DNA from: Unio delphinus
Taxonomy: Eukaryota; Mollusca; Bivalvia; Unionida; Unionidae
Length of the DNA: 64,000 bases
Direction: 5' to 3'
Assembly (NCBI GenBank): GCA_029339505.1
Contig: JAQISU010000108.1
Location: 18,222,501 to 18,286,500, forward strand
The notes below the pieces were generated by a model. It saw nothing but the letters and a program-made list of their open reading frames with translations. It had not been told where the DNA came from and searched no databases. Shown one piece after another: positions 26,370-38,899 of the stretch (the first letter of the stretch is position 1; every line of letters begins with the position of its first letter). A program made the translations under genes and the position numbers.

Positions 26370-27242
26370 AAGTTGGGGTGATTCCCAGCATACATACTGG
26401 GGTGATTCCCAGCATACCTACTGGGGTGATTCTAAGCATACATACTGGAGTGATTCCCAGCATACATACTGGGGTAATTCTGAGCATACATGCTGGTGTT
26501 GATTCCCACGATGCATACTGAGGTGATTCCCAGCATGCATAATGGGGTGATTCTAAGTATACATACTGGGGTGATTTCCCAGCATGCATACTGAGGTGAT
26601 TCCCAGCATACATAATGGGGTGATTCCCAGCATACATACTGGGGCAATTCTGAGCATACATGCTGGGGTGATTCCCACGATGCATACTGAGGTGATTCCC
26701 AGCATGCATAATGGGGTGATTCTGAGCATACATAATGGGGTGATTCCCAGCATGCATACTGAGGTGATTCCCAGCATACATACTGGGGTGATTCCAAGCA
26801 TACATACTTAGATGATTCCAGCATACATACTGGGGAGATTCCCAGCATACCTACTGGGGTGATTCTGAGCATACCTACTGGCGTGATTTCAAGCATACAT
26901 ACTGGGGTGATTCCCAGCATATATACTAGGGTGATTCCCAGCATACCTACTGGGGTGATTCCCAGCAAACATACTGGGGTGATTCCCAGCATACCTTCTT
27001 GGGTGATTCCCAGGATACATACTGGGGTGATTCCCAGCATACATACTAGGGCAATTATGAGCATACCTACTGGGGTGATTCCAAGCATCCATACTTGGGT
27101 GATTCTCAGCATACATACTGGGGCAATTCTGAGCATACATACTGGGGTGATTCCCAGCATACCTACCCTGGTGATTCCCACATACATACTTGGGTGGTTC
27201 CCAGCATACATATTGGGGTGATTCCCAGCATACATATTGGGT
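26370..27242. repeat. 24-bp minisatellite, about 36 copies
   Basis: The unit is CAGCATACATACTGGGGTGA plus TTCC, with variants at several sites. Frames on both strands are open for up to 267 codons because the unit is 8 codons long. A block with GATTCCCACGATGCATACTG recurs near 26500 and 26668. Confidence 0.95.
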
Positions 27243-28645
27243 TAGAGCAGTGTGTAGTATTGAATTTTGAATAAGCACTGAGCCTTAAAGTTGAATGCAC
27301 TGAGCAGTAAGGTTTTATCACATTTAGACAGGGGAGTTTTCGGGAAGGGTCATTTCCACTGTTAGTTTCTAAATAGACAATATTTAAAGTTCGAAGGGGC
27401 CAGTGTCCCAATTCAATGAAACTGATCAGACATCTTTAACACAGTTTTGAGAAAGAGACAGATAAACTTCCAATCCATGTCAAATGGCATTTTTAATTTC
27501 ACGTAATGTTCTATTTTTTTATTGTTTGTTGCATGCAAATTTGTTTGATATGACTAGGTTCCATTTTATGTATTGTTTATTCAATTTCATGGAAATTTGT
27601 TGATTCCAGAGTTGCTATGCAATTTATATGTTAATTTTACAGTTATTAGTTCATTACCAGATTTGATTGCATGCAATCCAAATGTTCATATCTGCAGAAC
27701 TTCATAAGGTTATATAAAATAAATATGAAATAATTTCCTTTGTCTGTTCGGATGATACCGATTATTGTGAGTTAATGATAAATAACTATTATAATACCCA
27801 TTATATTTGCTTTTGTAGTGTTTAAATAATCTGGAAGTGAGTAAGAATCTGTGAATTGTATGCACAAGTAATCAAACATGTAGTAGCATACAGTAAATTT
27901 TCGACAGATATCTTATGTGATAATTTATGGCAAGGTGTACTACCATAGGTAGGTTTTACGCAATGTCCGAATATCTAGTTTGTTCTGAGTAACATAAGTG
28001 AAGTAAATTTTATATACATCTAGAAAGTGGTACAAGTAGCAATTGAGGGATAATTTTACCCTTTAAGGAAACAGTTTTCTGAAGGAGATGGAAATTTGAC
28101 ATTCTGAAGATGGAGTCTGACAAAAAAAGAGAAGTGATGAGTGAAGCTTGATTGAAGTCCGAAAGATGGAAGTGATGAGTTCATAGTTAGAACCTAGGAA
28201 GTCCAAAAAGGACTAGGCAGTCAGAATAGAAAGACTGGAGGAAATAGGAAAGGTTGGAATACTGTTGAGGGGAAGGTGATGCAATCAGTCGAGGACATTG
28301 CACTCTTCAGATCTCTCATTATGATGATGAAATAAATCCAAATTAGACACTGCTATTAAATCATGTTGACATCATTTAAGTTGAATTGGAATTACTACCA
28401 TTATATTATTTGATTAAATTTGTTATTTTTCTTGTCTAAGGGGTCTTGTATTGCATTATTTCTTCCCAATAATCTTGACCAGTTCGCTATTGATATTCTT
28501 TCTTTTCACTTACACAGTCATAATATTGAGGGAGATAATTACCTAGATAATGAAGCTAAATTAACTAACTCTCTTGCTAAGAGAGAGATGTTACAACCAG
28601 TCACTAACTTTTCATGTTAATGCTTGAAAAGCAAAATAGTAGTGG
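27243..28645. other. Unique AT-rich DNA, no gene proven
   Basis: About 1.4 kb. The segment 28080-28320 is purine-rich (repeated GAAGTGATGAG, GGAAATAGGAAAG) and has no coding signature I recognise. A 66-codon frame at 28420-28620 lacks recognisable motifs. Confidence 0.35.
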
Positions 28646-29262
28646 TCTAAAGTGCTTGCCCTTACCAGTTACTGACATCTCACTCTTGTCTGTGTGGGTT
28701 TTAGAATCGGGCATGGTCAAAGTGCTTGCCCTTACCAGTTGCTGACATCTCACTCTTGTCTGTGTGGGTTTTAGAATCGGGCATGGTCAAAGTGCTTGCC
28801 CATACCAGTTACTGACATCTCACTCATGTCTGTGTGGGTTTTAGAATCGGGCATGGCTAAAGTGCTTGCCCATACCAGTTACTGACATCTCACTCTTGTC
28901 TGTGTGGGTTTTAGAATCGGGCATGGCCAAAGTGGGTACATGAGAAACCTGCCAGTAGCTTCAAATGGGTTGGTAGTTCTTATGGGTGTCAGAGGCGTAG
29001 CTATGATATTTTGCGCACGGGGACGAACTGTAAAATTGACGCCCCAGCGATCATGTGACCGATTTATTACCCTTGTTTACTTATTATAATGTAATGTTGT
29101 AAGCCTCATTTTGGCACCCCTGTACCTTGACGCCCGGAGACATATGTACCCCCCTGCACCCCCCTAGCTACGCCTCTGATGGGTGTCCCTGGTTTTCCTC
29201 CACCCAATTATACTGGCTGCCATGTATAGACTATCTTGCACCGAGAAATGGCATTCAACCGA
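28646..29262 (+). mobile_element. SINE family A copy with a 4-fold amplified head, split by a hAT-like MITE
   Basis: The tRNA-like head segment (AGTGCTTGCCCTTACCAGTT through TTTTAGAATCGGGCATGG) is present four times in tandem at about 70-bp spacing from about 28652. The family body follows (GAAACCTGCCAGTAGCTTC, GGTTGGTAGTTCTTATGGG). It is interrupted at 28990-29178 by a MITE and resumes with the 3' part (TTTTCCTCCACCCAATTATA, GCCATGTATAGACTATCTTG, AAATGGCATTCAACC). The order of events is clear: SINE, then MITE insertion. Head amplification is separate. Confidence 0.8.
28990..29178. mobile_element. hAT-like MITE, copy 1 (189 bp)
   Basis: The ends are inverted repeats: CAGAGGCGTAGCTA at the left, and the same 14 bases as the reverse complement of the right end. 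It is flanked by a perfect 8-bp direct duplication, ATGGGTGT (28982-28989 and 29179-29186). An 8-bp target duplication with CAG-type ends is the hAT hallmark. Clearly related to 32510-32700. Noncoding. Confidence 0.9.
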
Positions 29263-30003
29263 AAACAACATCCAGAACATCTTTCATATTATATAATAAG
29301 CACCATGAAAGTACACTGTGCTATATTGCTTTTGCATATTAGGTTACAAACATTAAATTAGTGAAAATAGGTATGTCACCTTCCTAAAAAGAATCTGGTA
29401 AAAGCTTGGAATATGTCCCTTGTATGACCTTTACATACCATGAAGGACTTAACTACTCCAATATTTTATTTCTCCCAGACAGCTTCACCAAATTAAACTG
29501 TTCTTAGACAGTTATTGGAGAATTAATGATTGCTACCAAGTTACTGGTGACAGAATTATGAGGAGAATAACAGTTCCTGCTGGGACTGATAAGATAGCAT
29601 TAATTCCTCTTGACAGTCAAGTGAGGAAGAGGGATTGCTTCCTAGGATAACCTTTACCATAACCTTTTGCATGATTAATTTAATGCTTCTAGAATAAACT
29701 CAAAGTTGTACTTTTTCTGTTGATATCAACTGCACAACATGCAACAACAGCTTGCATAATTGAACTTCACTTCTATAAGTGAAAGAAGGCTAAAGCAAGA
29801 GACAAATAAGTATTTGACGATGGTAATGATGTTTAAAAAGTGAAAGAAGGAAAGAGCATGAGATAAACAAGTATTTGACTGATAATGTTGATCAAAGAGA
29901 GAAAAGCTAGAGCAAAAAAAATGATGATCAGAAAGTGAAAGAAGGCTAGTGTACCTTGCAGTTTAATTGAAAACCTAAAGGTGAAAATGCATACACTAAT
30001 ATA
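29263..30003. other. Spacer with three loose copies of a roughly 62-bp repeat
   Basis: At about 29778-29960, GTGAAAGAAGGCTAAAGCAA, AAGTATTTGAC and AATGATG(A)T words recur three times. No gene recognised elsewhere. Confidence 0.5.
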
Positions 30004-30673
30004 CAGTCAGATCTGCTTATATGCATGGCCTCGGGACCAATGCTATGATATGCAATTAGGCGGCATATGCACTTAGCTGGCGTTCATGTTATGGCATGTA
30101 TCTGGTGCAGCATGCATACTGATACCCATTGTTTCTCCATAACAAACCCCCATTTGGCCTTAAGTTCATTTAAATGTGATGCGATTTGCTCTGGAAACAT
30201 ATGGAGTTCAGTTTTGTCAGTAGATTGAGGAGCAGACTTGGTTAATTATTATGGTTGTCTACTATCGTGCCTCCTGGTGATCAACAGAGAGTCAGAGAGT
30301 TAATGCCATCTTGTTAATATTTATGATTATCTACTATAGCATCCCTGGTGACCAACGGAGATCTAATAGCTGTGATGTTGATATTAACAGACCTCATTAA
30401 TCAACATTGACTGCCAATGTTCGGAATTGGTTTGTTTTCATTTTGAAAGGAACAATTTTGAAAACTCAGTTATCCGAAGCAACTTAACACATAATAATGC
30501 ATATTTGGACCAGAAAAATGTATGCAATAATGCGAAATATGCATATAAACGATATGCAATTGTCCGACATTGATATCCATTGAAAACAATGGTAACAAAT
30601 CGGGACTGGCACAAAACTATGCAATAAGGCGGAATATGTAGTTATACAATATGCACATATCTGGAGCTGACTG
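30004..30673. mobile_element. TA-flanked pogo/Tigger-like MITE (670 bp)
   Basis: The left end is CAGTCAGATCTGCTTATATG and the reverse complement of the right end is CAGTCAGCTCCAGATATGTG. Both are flanked by TA (30002-30003 and 30674-30675). Internal segments near the two ends are also inverted and related (GCAATTAGGCGGCATATGC near the left, GCAATAAGGCGGAATATG near the right). No transposase is readable. Host sequence on both sides belongs to the 14-bp CACTAATATA repeat. Confidence 0.75.
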
Positions 30674-31372
30674 TACATACACTAATATACATACATACAC
30701 TAATATACATATACTAATATACATACACTAATATACATACACTAATATACATACACTAATATACATACACTAATATACATATACTAATATACATACACTA
30801 ATATACATACACTAATATACATATACTAATATACATATACTAATATACATATACTAATATACATATACTAATATACATACACTAATATACATATACTAAT
30901 ATACATATACTAATATACATATACTAATATACATATACTAATATACATACACTAATATACATACACTAATATACATACACTAATATACATACATACACTA
31001 ATATACATACACTAATATACATATACTAATATACATATACTAATATACATATACTAATATACATATACTAATATACATATACTAATATACATACACTAAT
31101 ATACATATACTAATATACATATACTAATATACATATACTAATATACATACACTAATATACATACACTAATATACATATACTAATATACATATACTAATAT
31201 ACATATACTAATATACATACACTAATATACATACACTAATATACATACACTAATATACATACATACATACACTAATATACATACATACACTAATATACAT
31301 ATACTAATATACATACACTAATATATATACACTAATATACATACACTAATATACATACACTAATACACATTC
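30674..31372. repeat. 14-bp minisatellite (ACTAATATACATAC), about 48 copies
   Basis: Units alternate between ATACACTAATATAC and ATATACTAATATAC, with CATA insertions near 30690, 30985 and 31262-31285. A single copy of the unit also lies left of the MITE (29990-30003), so the element sits at the edge of, or inside, this array. Confidence 0.95.
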
Positions 31373-31604
31373 AGCATCTAAATTGAGAAACCAGGTTATC
31401 AATGCCTAAACCAATTTATTAAAATAATTATGAACTGTCATGAATCACCATCATTTGTTTGGCAGAAGGGTTGTCTTCTACTGTGCTCCTTAATCAAATG
31501 TCATAAGTGTACAAGGAAAATGAAATAGACATATAATGTGTTTACAGTCACTGAAGCATTAAAAATAGGTCACAGTGGTATACTTTAGAATAGGCTCTGC
31601 ATTG
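31373..31604. other. No recognisable feature
   Basis: Short spacer between two arrays. Confidence 0.4.
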
Positions 31605-32509
31605 TATTCCCCATGTATCATTCACACCATGACAACAACTGTAAATTCCCAATGTATCATTCACACCATGACAACAACTGCAAATTCCCCATGTATCATT
31701 CACACCATGACAACTGTAAATTCCCAATGTATCATTCACACCATGACAACAACTGCAAATTCCCCATGTATCATTCACACCATAACAACAACTCTAAATT
31801 CCCAATGTATCATTCACACCATGACAATTGTAAATTCCCAATGTATCATTCACACCATGACAACTGTAAATTCCCAATGTATCATTCACACCATGACAAC
31901 AACTGCAAATTCCCCATGTATCATTCACACCATGACAACAACTGCAAATTCCCCATGTATCATTCACACCATGACAACTGTAAATTCCCAATGTATCATT
32001 CACACCATGATAACAACTGCAAATTCCCCATGTATCATTCACACCATGACAACAACTCTAAATTCCCAATGTATCATTCACACCATGACAACTGTAAATT
32101 CCCAATGTATCATTCACACCATGACAACTGTAAATTCCCAATGTATCATTCACACCATGACAACAACTGCTAATTCCCCATGTATCATTCACACCATGAC
32201 AACAACTCTAAATTCCCAATGTATCATTCACACCATGACAACAGCTGTAAATTCCACATGCATCATTCACACCATGACAACAGCTGTTAATTTCACAATT
32301 AGCATTCACATCATGACAAAAAACAGCTGTAAATTCCCCATGTAGTCTTCACACCATAATGGCAGCTGTAAATTCCCAATGTATCATTCAGACCATAATG
32401 ACAACTGTAAATTCCACATGTAACAGTCACACAATAATGACAGCTGTAAATTCCCATTGCAGCAGTCACACCATAACGACAGCTGTAAATTCCCCATGTA
32501 TCATTCACA
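31605..32509. repeat. Minisatellite of 39/36 bp (CATTCACACCATGACAACAA)
   Basis: About 24 copies of a unit joined by CTGCAAATTCCCCATGTAT. A 3-bp indel (ACAACAACTG versus ACAACTG) makes 39- and 36-bp forms, so frames stay open for up to 256 codons. Copies decay to the right, where the array is interrupted by a MITE. Confidence 0.95.
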
Positions 32510-32700
32510 CAGAGGTGTAGCGATGATATTTAGTGCCTGGGGACAAACTACAAAATTGGCACCCCAGCGATCTTGTGACAGGTTTATTACCCTTGTTTTC
32601 TGATTATAATGTAACGTTGCAAGCCTCATTTTGGCGCCCCTGTACCTTGGCGCCTGGGGACATGTGTACCCTCCCCCGCCCCCCCCTCGCTACGCCTCTG
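32510..32700. mobile_element. hAT-like MITE, copy 2 (191 bp)
   Basis: The ends are CAGAGGTGTAGCGA and, as the reverse complement, CAGAGGCGTAGCGA. A perfect 8-bp target duplication, CATTCACA, lies at 32502-32509 and 32701-32708, taken from the host minisatellite unit. The internal sequence matches copy 1 almost throughout (GTTTATTACCCTTGTTT, AAGCCTCATTTTGGC). Confidence 0.92.
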
Positions 32701-33300
32701 CATTCACACCATGACAACAGCTGTTAGCTCCCATGTAGCATATACAGAATAACTGTTAATTCCTTTGTAGACTACACACCATGAAAACAGTTGTTAATTT
32801 CCCTTGTAGTCAACACACAACAGCAATTAATTCCCCATAAAGCCTAAATCATGTCAACAGCTGTTTATTTCCCTTGTAACCTACACACAATAACAACAAC
32901 TTTTAATTCCCCATGTATCATACACACACAGTCATACACACACAATCATACACACACACAGTTGTTAATTCCCTTGTCTCCTACACACCATGGCAACAGC
33001 TGTAAATTCCCCATGGAACCTACACACCATGGCAACAGCTGTAAATTCCCCATGTAGCCTTCACACAACAGCAGTTACTTTTCCATATCGCCACACACCA
33101 TAACAACAGCTGTTAATATCCATTTAGCATACACACCATGGCAACAGCTGTAAATTCCCCATGTAGCCTTCACACAACAGCAGTTACTTTTCCATATCGC
33201 CACACACCATAACAACAGCTGTTAATATCCATTTAGCATACACATCATGGCAACAGCTGTAATGTCCCCATGGAACCTACACACCATGACAACAGCTAAT
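32701..33300. repeat. Degenerate continuation of the CACACCATGACAACAGCTGT repeat
   Basis: Diverged units with CACACCATGGCAACAGCTGT and AAATTCCCCATGTAGCC. A block of about 110 bp near 33045-33145 is repeated at 33154-33260 (CCTTCACACAACAGCAGTTA, CATATCGCCACACACCATAA). Confidence 0.85.
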
Positions 33301-33459
33301 TCCAGTTATATTTATCAAATTTCAATCAAATAAAGATTGTATGCTTACAAACACCAGGGCTGATGCCATCCATTTAAGGGCATCTCATTTCATTCCAAAA
33401 AAGATCATACACATGTGAACACCAGTCATGATGCCAGTATGCTCAGGGGATATATAATG
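33301..33459. other. Spacer
   Basis: No feature seen. Confidence 0.4.
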
Positions 33460-34915
33460 ATGAATCACATTATTACGGGGACATATTAGGGAACATATTA
33501 TTTTAGGTTACATTAGGGAATATATTATTGCGGGTTATATTAGGGAATATATTTTTGGTCAAAATTTGAGGGAACACGTTACTGACTCTATAGATGGTGA
33601 AGGAACACACAACTGAGGGGATATATGGTGAGGAAACATATTAGTGGTGGAGATATGATGGAACATGTTACTAAGGGATTATAGCAAGGAAACACATTAC
33701 TGAGGGGATATATAGTGAAGGAATATTATTGGTGGATATATTATGAGGGAAACATTATTGAGGGGATATATGGCAAGTGAACACATTATTGAGTGGATGA
33801 ATAGTGAGATTACTCTACTGAGGGGATATATGGTGACGAACACACTATTAAGCAAATATATGGTGAAGGAACATGTTGTCAGGATTACTTAGGAATATAG
33901 TGAGGGAACACATTACTGAGATGATGAGCAGTGAAGAAATGCATTACTGAGGGGATATATGGTAAGCGATTATATTACTGAGGTGATATATGGAGAGAGA
34001 TTATATTACTGAGGGGATATGTGGTGAGTGATTATATTAATGAGGGGATATATGGTGAGTGATTATATTACTGAGGGGATATATGGTGAGTGATTATATT
34101 ACTGAGGGGATATATGGTGAGTGATTATATTACTGAGGGGATATATGGTGAGTGATTATATTACTGAGGGGATATATGGTGAGTGATTATATTACTGAGG
34201 GGATATATGGTGAGTAATTATATTACTATGGGGATATATGGTAAGCAATTATATTACTGAGGGGATATATGGTGAGGGATTATATTACTGAGGGGATATA
34301 TGGTGAGGGATTATATTACTGAGGGGATATATGGTGAGTGATTATATTACTATGGGGATATATGGTAAGCGATTATATTACTGAGGGGATATATGGTAAG
34401 TGATTATATTACTGAGGGGATATGTGGTGAGAGATTATATTACTGAGGGAATATATGGAGAGAGATTATATTACTGAGGGGATATGTGGTGAGGGATTAT
34501 ATTACTATGGGGATATGTGGTGAGTGATTATATTACTGAGGGGATATATGGAGAGAGATTATATTACTGAGGGGATATATGGAGAGAGATTATATTACTG
34601 AGGGGATATATGGTAAGCGATTATATTACTGAGGTGATATATGGAGAGAGATTATATTACTGAGGGGATATGTGGTGAGTGATTATATTAATGAGGGGAT
34701 ATATGGTGAGTGATTATATTACTGAGGGGATATATGGTGAGTGATTATATTACTGAGGGGATATATGTTGAGTGATTATATTACTGAGGGGATATATGGT
34801 GAGTGATTATATTACTGAGGGGATATGTGGTGAGGGATTATATTACTATGGGGATATGTGGTGAGGGATTATATTACTATAGGGATATATGGTGAGGGAA
34901 TGTTATTAGTGGATA
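33460..34915. repeat. 31-bp minisatellite (ATTACTGAGGGGATATATGG)
   Basis: Well ordered from about 33960 with TGAGTGATTATATTACTGAG spacing of 31 bp (about 30 copies), and degenerate to the left. Blocks of several units recur: the series AAGCGATTATATTACTGAGG, GTGATATATGGAGAGAG, then GTGGTGAGTGATTATATTAA appears near 33965 and again near 34615. Confidence 0.93.
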
Positions 34916-36350
34916 TAAGAGGGAACACATTAATGGTAGATATATAGTGAGGAAACACGCTACTTTGGGGATATAAGAACAGGGACAGATTATTGAGGAA
35001 ATATGCAGTGAGGGAACACATTACTCAGATGATATACATTATGGGGATAAATAGTAAGGTAACACCTTACTGAAGTGATATACAGTAAGGGGACATATAA
35101 ATGAGGAAATAAATAGTAAGGGACACACAATACTGGGAATGTAGTGAGAGAACAACAATTACTAAGTAGATATAGAGTGAATGGACACATTACTGAGGGG
35201 CATATGGTGATGGAACATGATAATGAGGGGATATACAGTGAGGGAACAAAAATTACTGAAGAGATATAGAGTGAGGGGACACATTACTGAGTGGGTATAT
35301 GGTGATGGAACATGATGCTAAGAGGATATACAGTGAGGAAACATGGTACTGAGGGGATATACAGTGAAGGAACATGATACTGAGGGGATATATAGTGAAG
35401 GAACATGATACTGAGAGGATATGCCATGAGGTAACACATTAATGTGGGACATACAGTGATGGAACACATTACTGAGGGGACATAAGTGATGGAACATTAG
35501 TCAGGGGTATAAAGTGAGGGAACATTATGCTGAGGGGATATATGATGATGAAACACTATACTGATGGGATATACAGTGAGAGAATACATTACTGAGGGGA
35601 TATACAGTGAGGGAACACATTACTGAGAGGATATACAGTGAGGGAATACATTACTGAGGGGATATACAGTGAGGAAACACATTACTGAGGGATATCCAGT
35701 GAGGGAATACATTACTGAGGGGATATAGAATGAAAGAACACATTACTGAGGGGATATAGAATGAAAGAACACATTACTGAGGGGATATACAGTGAGGGAA
35801 CATGATGCTGAGGGTATACACAGTGAGGGAACACATTACTGAGGGATATCCAGTGAGGGAACACATTACTGAGGGGATATCCAGTGAGGGAACACATTAT
35901 TGAGGGATATACAGTAAGGGAACACATTATTGAGGGATATACAGTAAGGGAACACATTATTGAGGGATATACAGTAAGGGAACACATTATTGAGGGATAT
36001 ACAGTGAGGGAACACATTATTGAGGGATATACAGTGAGGGAACACATTATTGAGGGATATACAGTGAGGGAACACATTATTGAGGGATATACAGTAAGGG
36101 AACACATTATTGAGGGATATACAGTAAGGGAACACATTATTGAGGGATATACAGTGAGGGAACACATTATTGAGGGATATACAGTGAGGGAACACATTAT
36201 TGAGGGATATACAGTGAGGGAACATATTATTGAGGGATATACAGTAAGGGAACACATTATTGAGGGATATACAGTGAGGGAACACATTATTGAGGGATAT
36301 ACAGTAAGGGAACACATTACTGAGGGGATATACAGTGAGGGCACACATTA
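34916..36350. repeat. 30-bp minisatellite (AGGGAACACATTATTGAGGG), related to the preceding array
   Basis: Degenerate copies from 34916 to about 35800, then about 15 near-identical 30-bp units (35885-36315) pairing the quoted core with ATATACAGTG or ATATACAGTA. The shared TTACTGAGGGGATATA core indicates common origin with the 31-bp array. Open frames on both strands are by-products. Confidence 0.95.
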
Positions 36351-37029
36351 GTAATCATCAAGCAATAGACTGATTAATGTGGTATGCTCTGTAGTATCCA
36401 TCCAGGAATATTCTTCATCTACCTTTTCATACTTTCTTAGGTGTACTGACCAGTTTGGGTGGTTACTGGGTCTTGCAGAACCATATCCATTCTAAGTGGA
36501 CAGAAACTGTCAATCTGTATCTGGAGAGTCCTGGGTTTCAAATCATGGAAAACATTTGGTGAATTCTTGTCTTTTATCACCTGCCTTTTCAGGCAAATAT
36601 TATGAACAATTACTTCTCAATAGTGCCCTCCCCCTCCCTAAGGTTGAAATGGACCATATCAGCTAATTGGACTGTAAACCATTTCACAGGTCCTGATGCT
36701 GTTTACATGCAATATACACCACTATACACCCTATGGCCTCACATATGGTTTAATACTTTACATCTAGGTTCCTGATTCCTTTTCCAATTCTAGCTTTTAA
36801 AGTGGAACATAATTAAATACCATTCCAGCCAACACAAAATGCTGAACAGACTTCTGTGGTGAAAAATTCCACAAATTAACTTGTCTAACTGTATGGAATG
36901 TTAGGTTTGTAAAGAGCAATAATTAACTCAGAGGTAAAGAAACATATTTGGATATAGCTGAAATGACATAAACACATTATTTAACCAAAGTGTGACAGAC
37001 AAACAGATGGACAGACATGAATAATGCAA
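36351..37029. other. No recognisable feature
   Basis: About 680 bp of unique-looking AT-rich DNA. Nothing supported. Confidence 0.4.
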
Positions 37030-37308
37030 TCTACTACATATCACTACGATGTCTGCAGTGAGGTAGTTTTTAGTGATGTCTAGTACTGGGGCATCATGCC
37101 GCAGACATGTAGCATGATGTCCCACCCAGACATATTATCCTGACACCAGGCTGACCTGTCCTAACACTAACCTCATAATGCTGAGCACCATGTGAGGCAG
37201 CTGTTAGTACCATTTTTGTAAGTCTTTGGTATGACTTGGCTGTGGCTTGAACCCATGACCTCCTGCTCCTGCAGCAGACGCTCTAACCACTAGGCCACCG
37301 GAGCGGTT
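37030..37308 (-). mobile_element. SINE family B, most complete copy
   Basis: On the minus strand the element starts with a tRNA-like head: A-box TGGCCTAGTGG (37298-37288) and B-box GGTTCAAGCC (37253-37244). The family body follows (AAAAATGGTACTAACAGC, CCTGGTGTCAGGATAATATG, GACATCATGCTACATGTCTG). Distance and wording fit a tRNA-derived SINE. A functional tRNA is excluded because the head lacks a closed acceptor stem and runs into the body. Confidence 0.85.
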
Positions 37309-37557
37309 ACTAAAGTACACTTTCAAACAACCAATATATAAATGTCTGCAGACAAATGTTTTCACAATTTTGGTATATTCTTCAATGCTTAAAATAACAA
37401 CACCTGCTGCCCACATTACATTATATTTAAAGAACATACACACACCAAGAATTTAATTTCCTATCTTCATACTTTCTTGCTGTATTTCTTGGTTAAATGT
37501 ACTTGCGATGTTTATTGTGGTGGGGGTGGAGTGACAGAATGACAAAGCATGTAAACC
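37309..37557. other. Spacer
   Basis: No feature seen. Confidence 0.4.
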
Positions 37558-38550
37558 ACACAAGTATGAATGAGTAGTTCAACATATTCTTGTATGAATG
37601 AGTAGTTCAACATATTCTTGTATGAATGAGTAGTTCAATATATTCTTGTATGAATGAGTAGTTCAACATATTCTTATATGAATGAGTAGTTCAACATATT
37701 CTTGTATGAATGAGTAGTTCAACATATTCTTGTATGAATGAGTAGTTCAACGTATTCTTGTATGAATGAGTAGTTCAACATACTCTTGTATGAATGAGTA
37801 GTTCAACATATTCTTGTATGAATGAGTAGTTCAACGTATTCTTGTATGAATGAGTAGTTCAACATGCTCTTGTATGAATGAGTAGTTCAACATATTCTTG
37901 TATGAATGAGTAGTTCAACATATTCTTGTATGAATGAGTAGTTCAATATATTCTTGTATGAATGAGTAGTTCAACATATTCTTATATGAATGAGTAGTTC
38001 AACATATTTTTGTATGAATGAGTAGTTCAACATATTCTTGTATGAATGAGTAGTTCAACGTATTCTTGTATGAATGAGTAGTTCAACATACTCTTGTATG
38101 AATGAGTAGTTCAACATATTCTTGTATGAATGAGTAGTTCAACGTATTCTTGTATGAATGAGTAGTTCAACATACTCTTGTATGAATGAGTAGTTCAACA
38201 TATTCTTGTATGAATGAGTAGTTCAACATATCTTGTATGAATGAGTAGTTCAACATATTCTTGTATGAATGAGTAGTTCAACATACTCTTGTATGAATGA
38301 GTAGTTCAACATATTCTTGTATGAATGAGTAGTTCAACATATTCTTGTATGAATTTAGTAGTTCAACATATTCTTGTATGAATGAGTAGTTCAACATATT
38401 CTTGTATGAATTTAGTAGTTCAACATATTCTTGTATGAATGAGTAGTTCAACATATTCTTGTATGAATGAGTAGTTCCACATATTCTTGTATGAATTTAG
38501 TAGTTCAACATATTCTTGTATGAATGAGTAGTTCAACATATTCTTGCATC
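37558..38550. repeat. 28-bp minisatellite (GAATGAGTAGTTCAACATAT), about 35 copies
   Basis: Very homogeneous. Variants (CAACGTATTC, CAACATACTC, CAATATATTC, TTAGTAG) occur in recurring orders. For example the run CAATATATTC, CTTATATG, CAACGTATTC, CATACTC near 37630-37790 reappears near 37945-38095, indicating block duplication. Confidence 0.95.
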
Positions 38551-38899
38551 AAGAAAAGAACCGAGTGATACACCTTGTAACTACTAACACTATGATGTTA
38601 ATTCAAATCAAAACCTAATGAAATATACACATTTTGTCCATTAGTGTACATGTACTTTGTTTTGCTTACATGTGACAATATAGTAATTGAAATAATTCTG
38701 GTTTCATATCTTTAGTATACTTAGTAATTTAACAATCTTTTTCAGGCAGTTTAATAAGAATCACACCATTTTACACACATCACCATATCCCTTAGAACTC
38801 AGTAGTGAAGAACAAGATGTCTCAGCACACATTCCATCAGCAAATCAGGATCAACTCAGTTTTTCTATTCAGCAAAGACCCTAATCTGCTGACAATAGA
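38551..38899. other. No recognisable feature
   Basis: Spacer between two arrays. Confidence 0.4.

Noticed and set aside
28420..28620. 66-codon frame thought to be a retroelement RNase H or integrase piece
   Set aside because: No catalytic residues or conserved spacing could be seen.
37230..37308. Functional tRNA gene on the minus strand
   Set aside because: The tRNA-like part continues into a body shared with 3238 and 47275, hence a SINE head.
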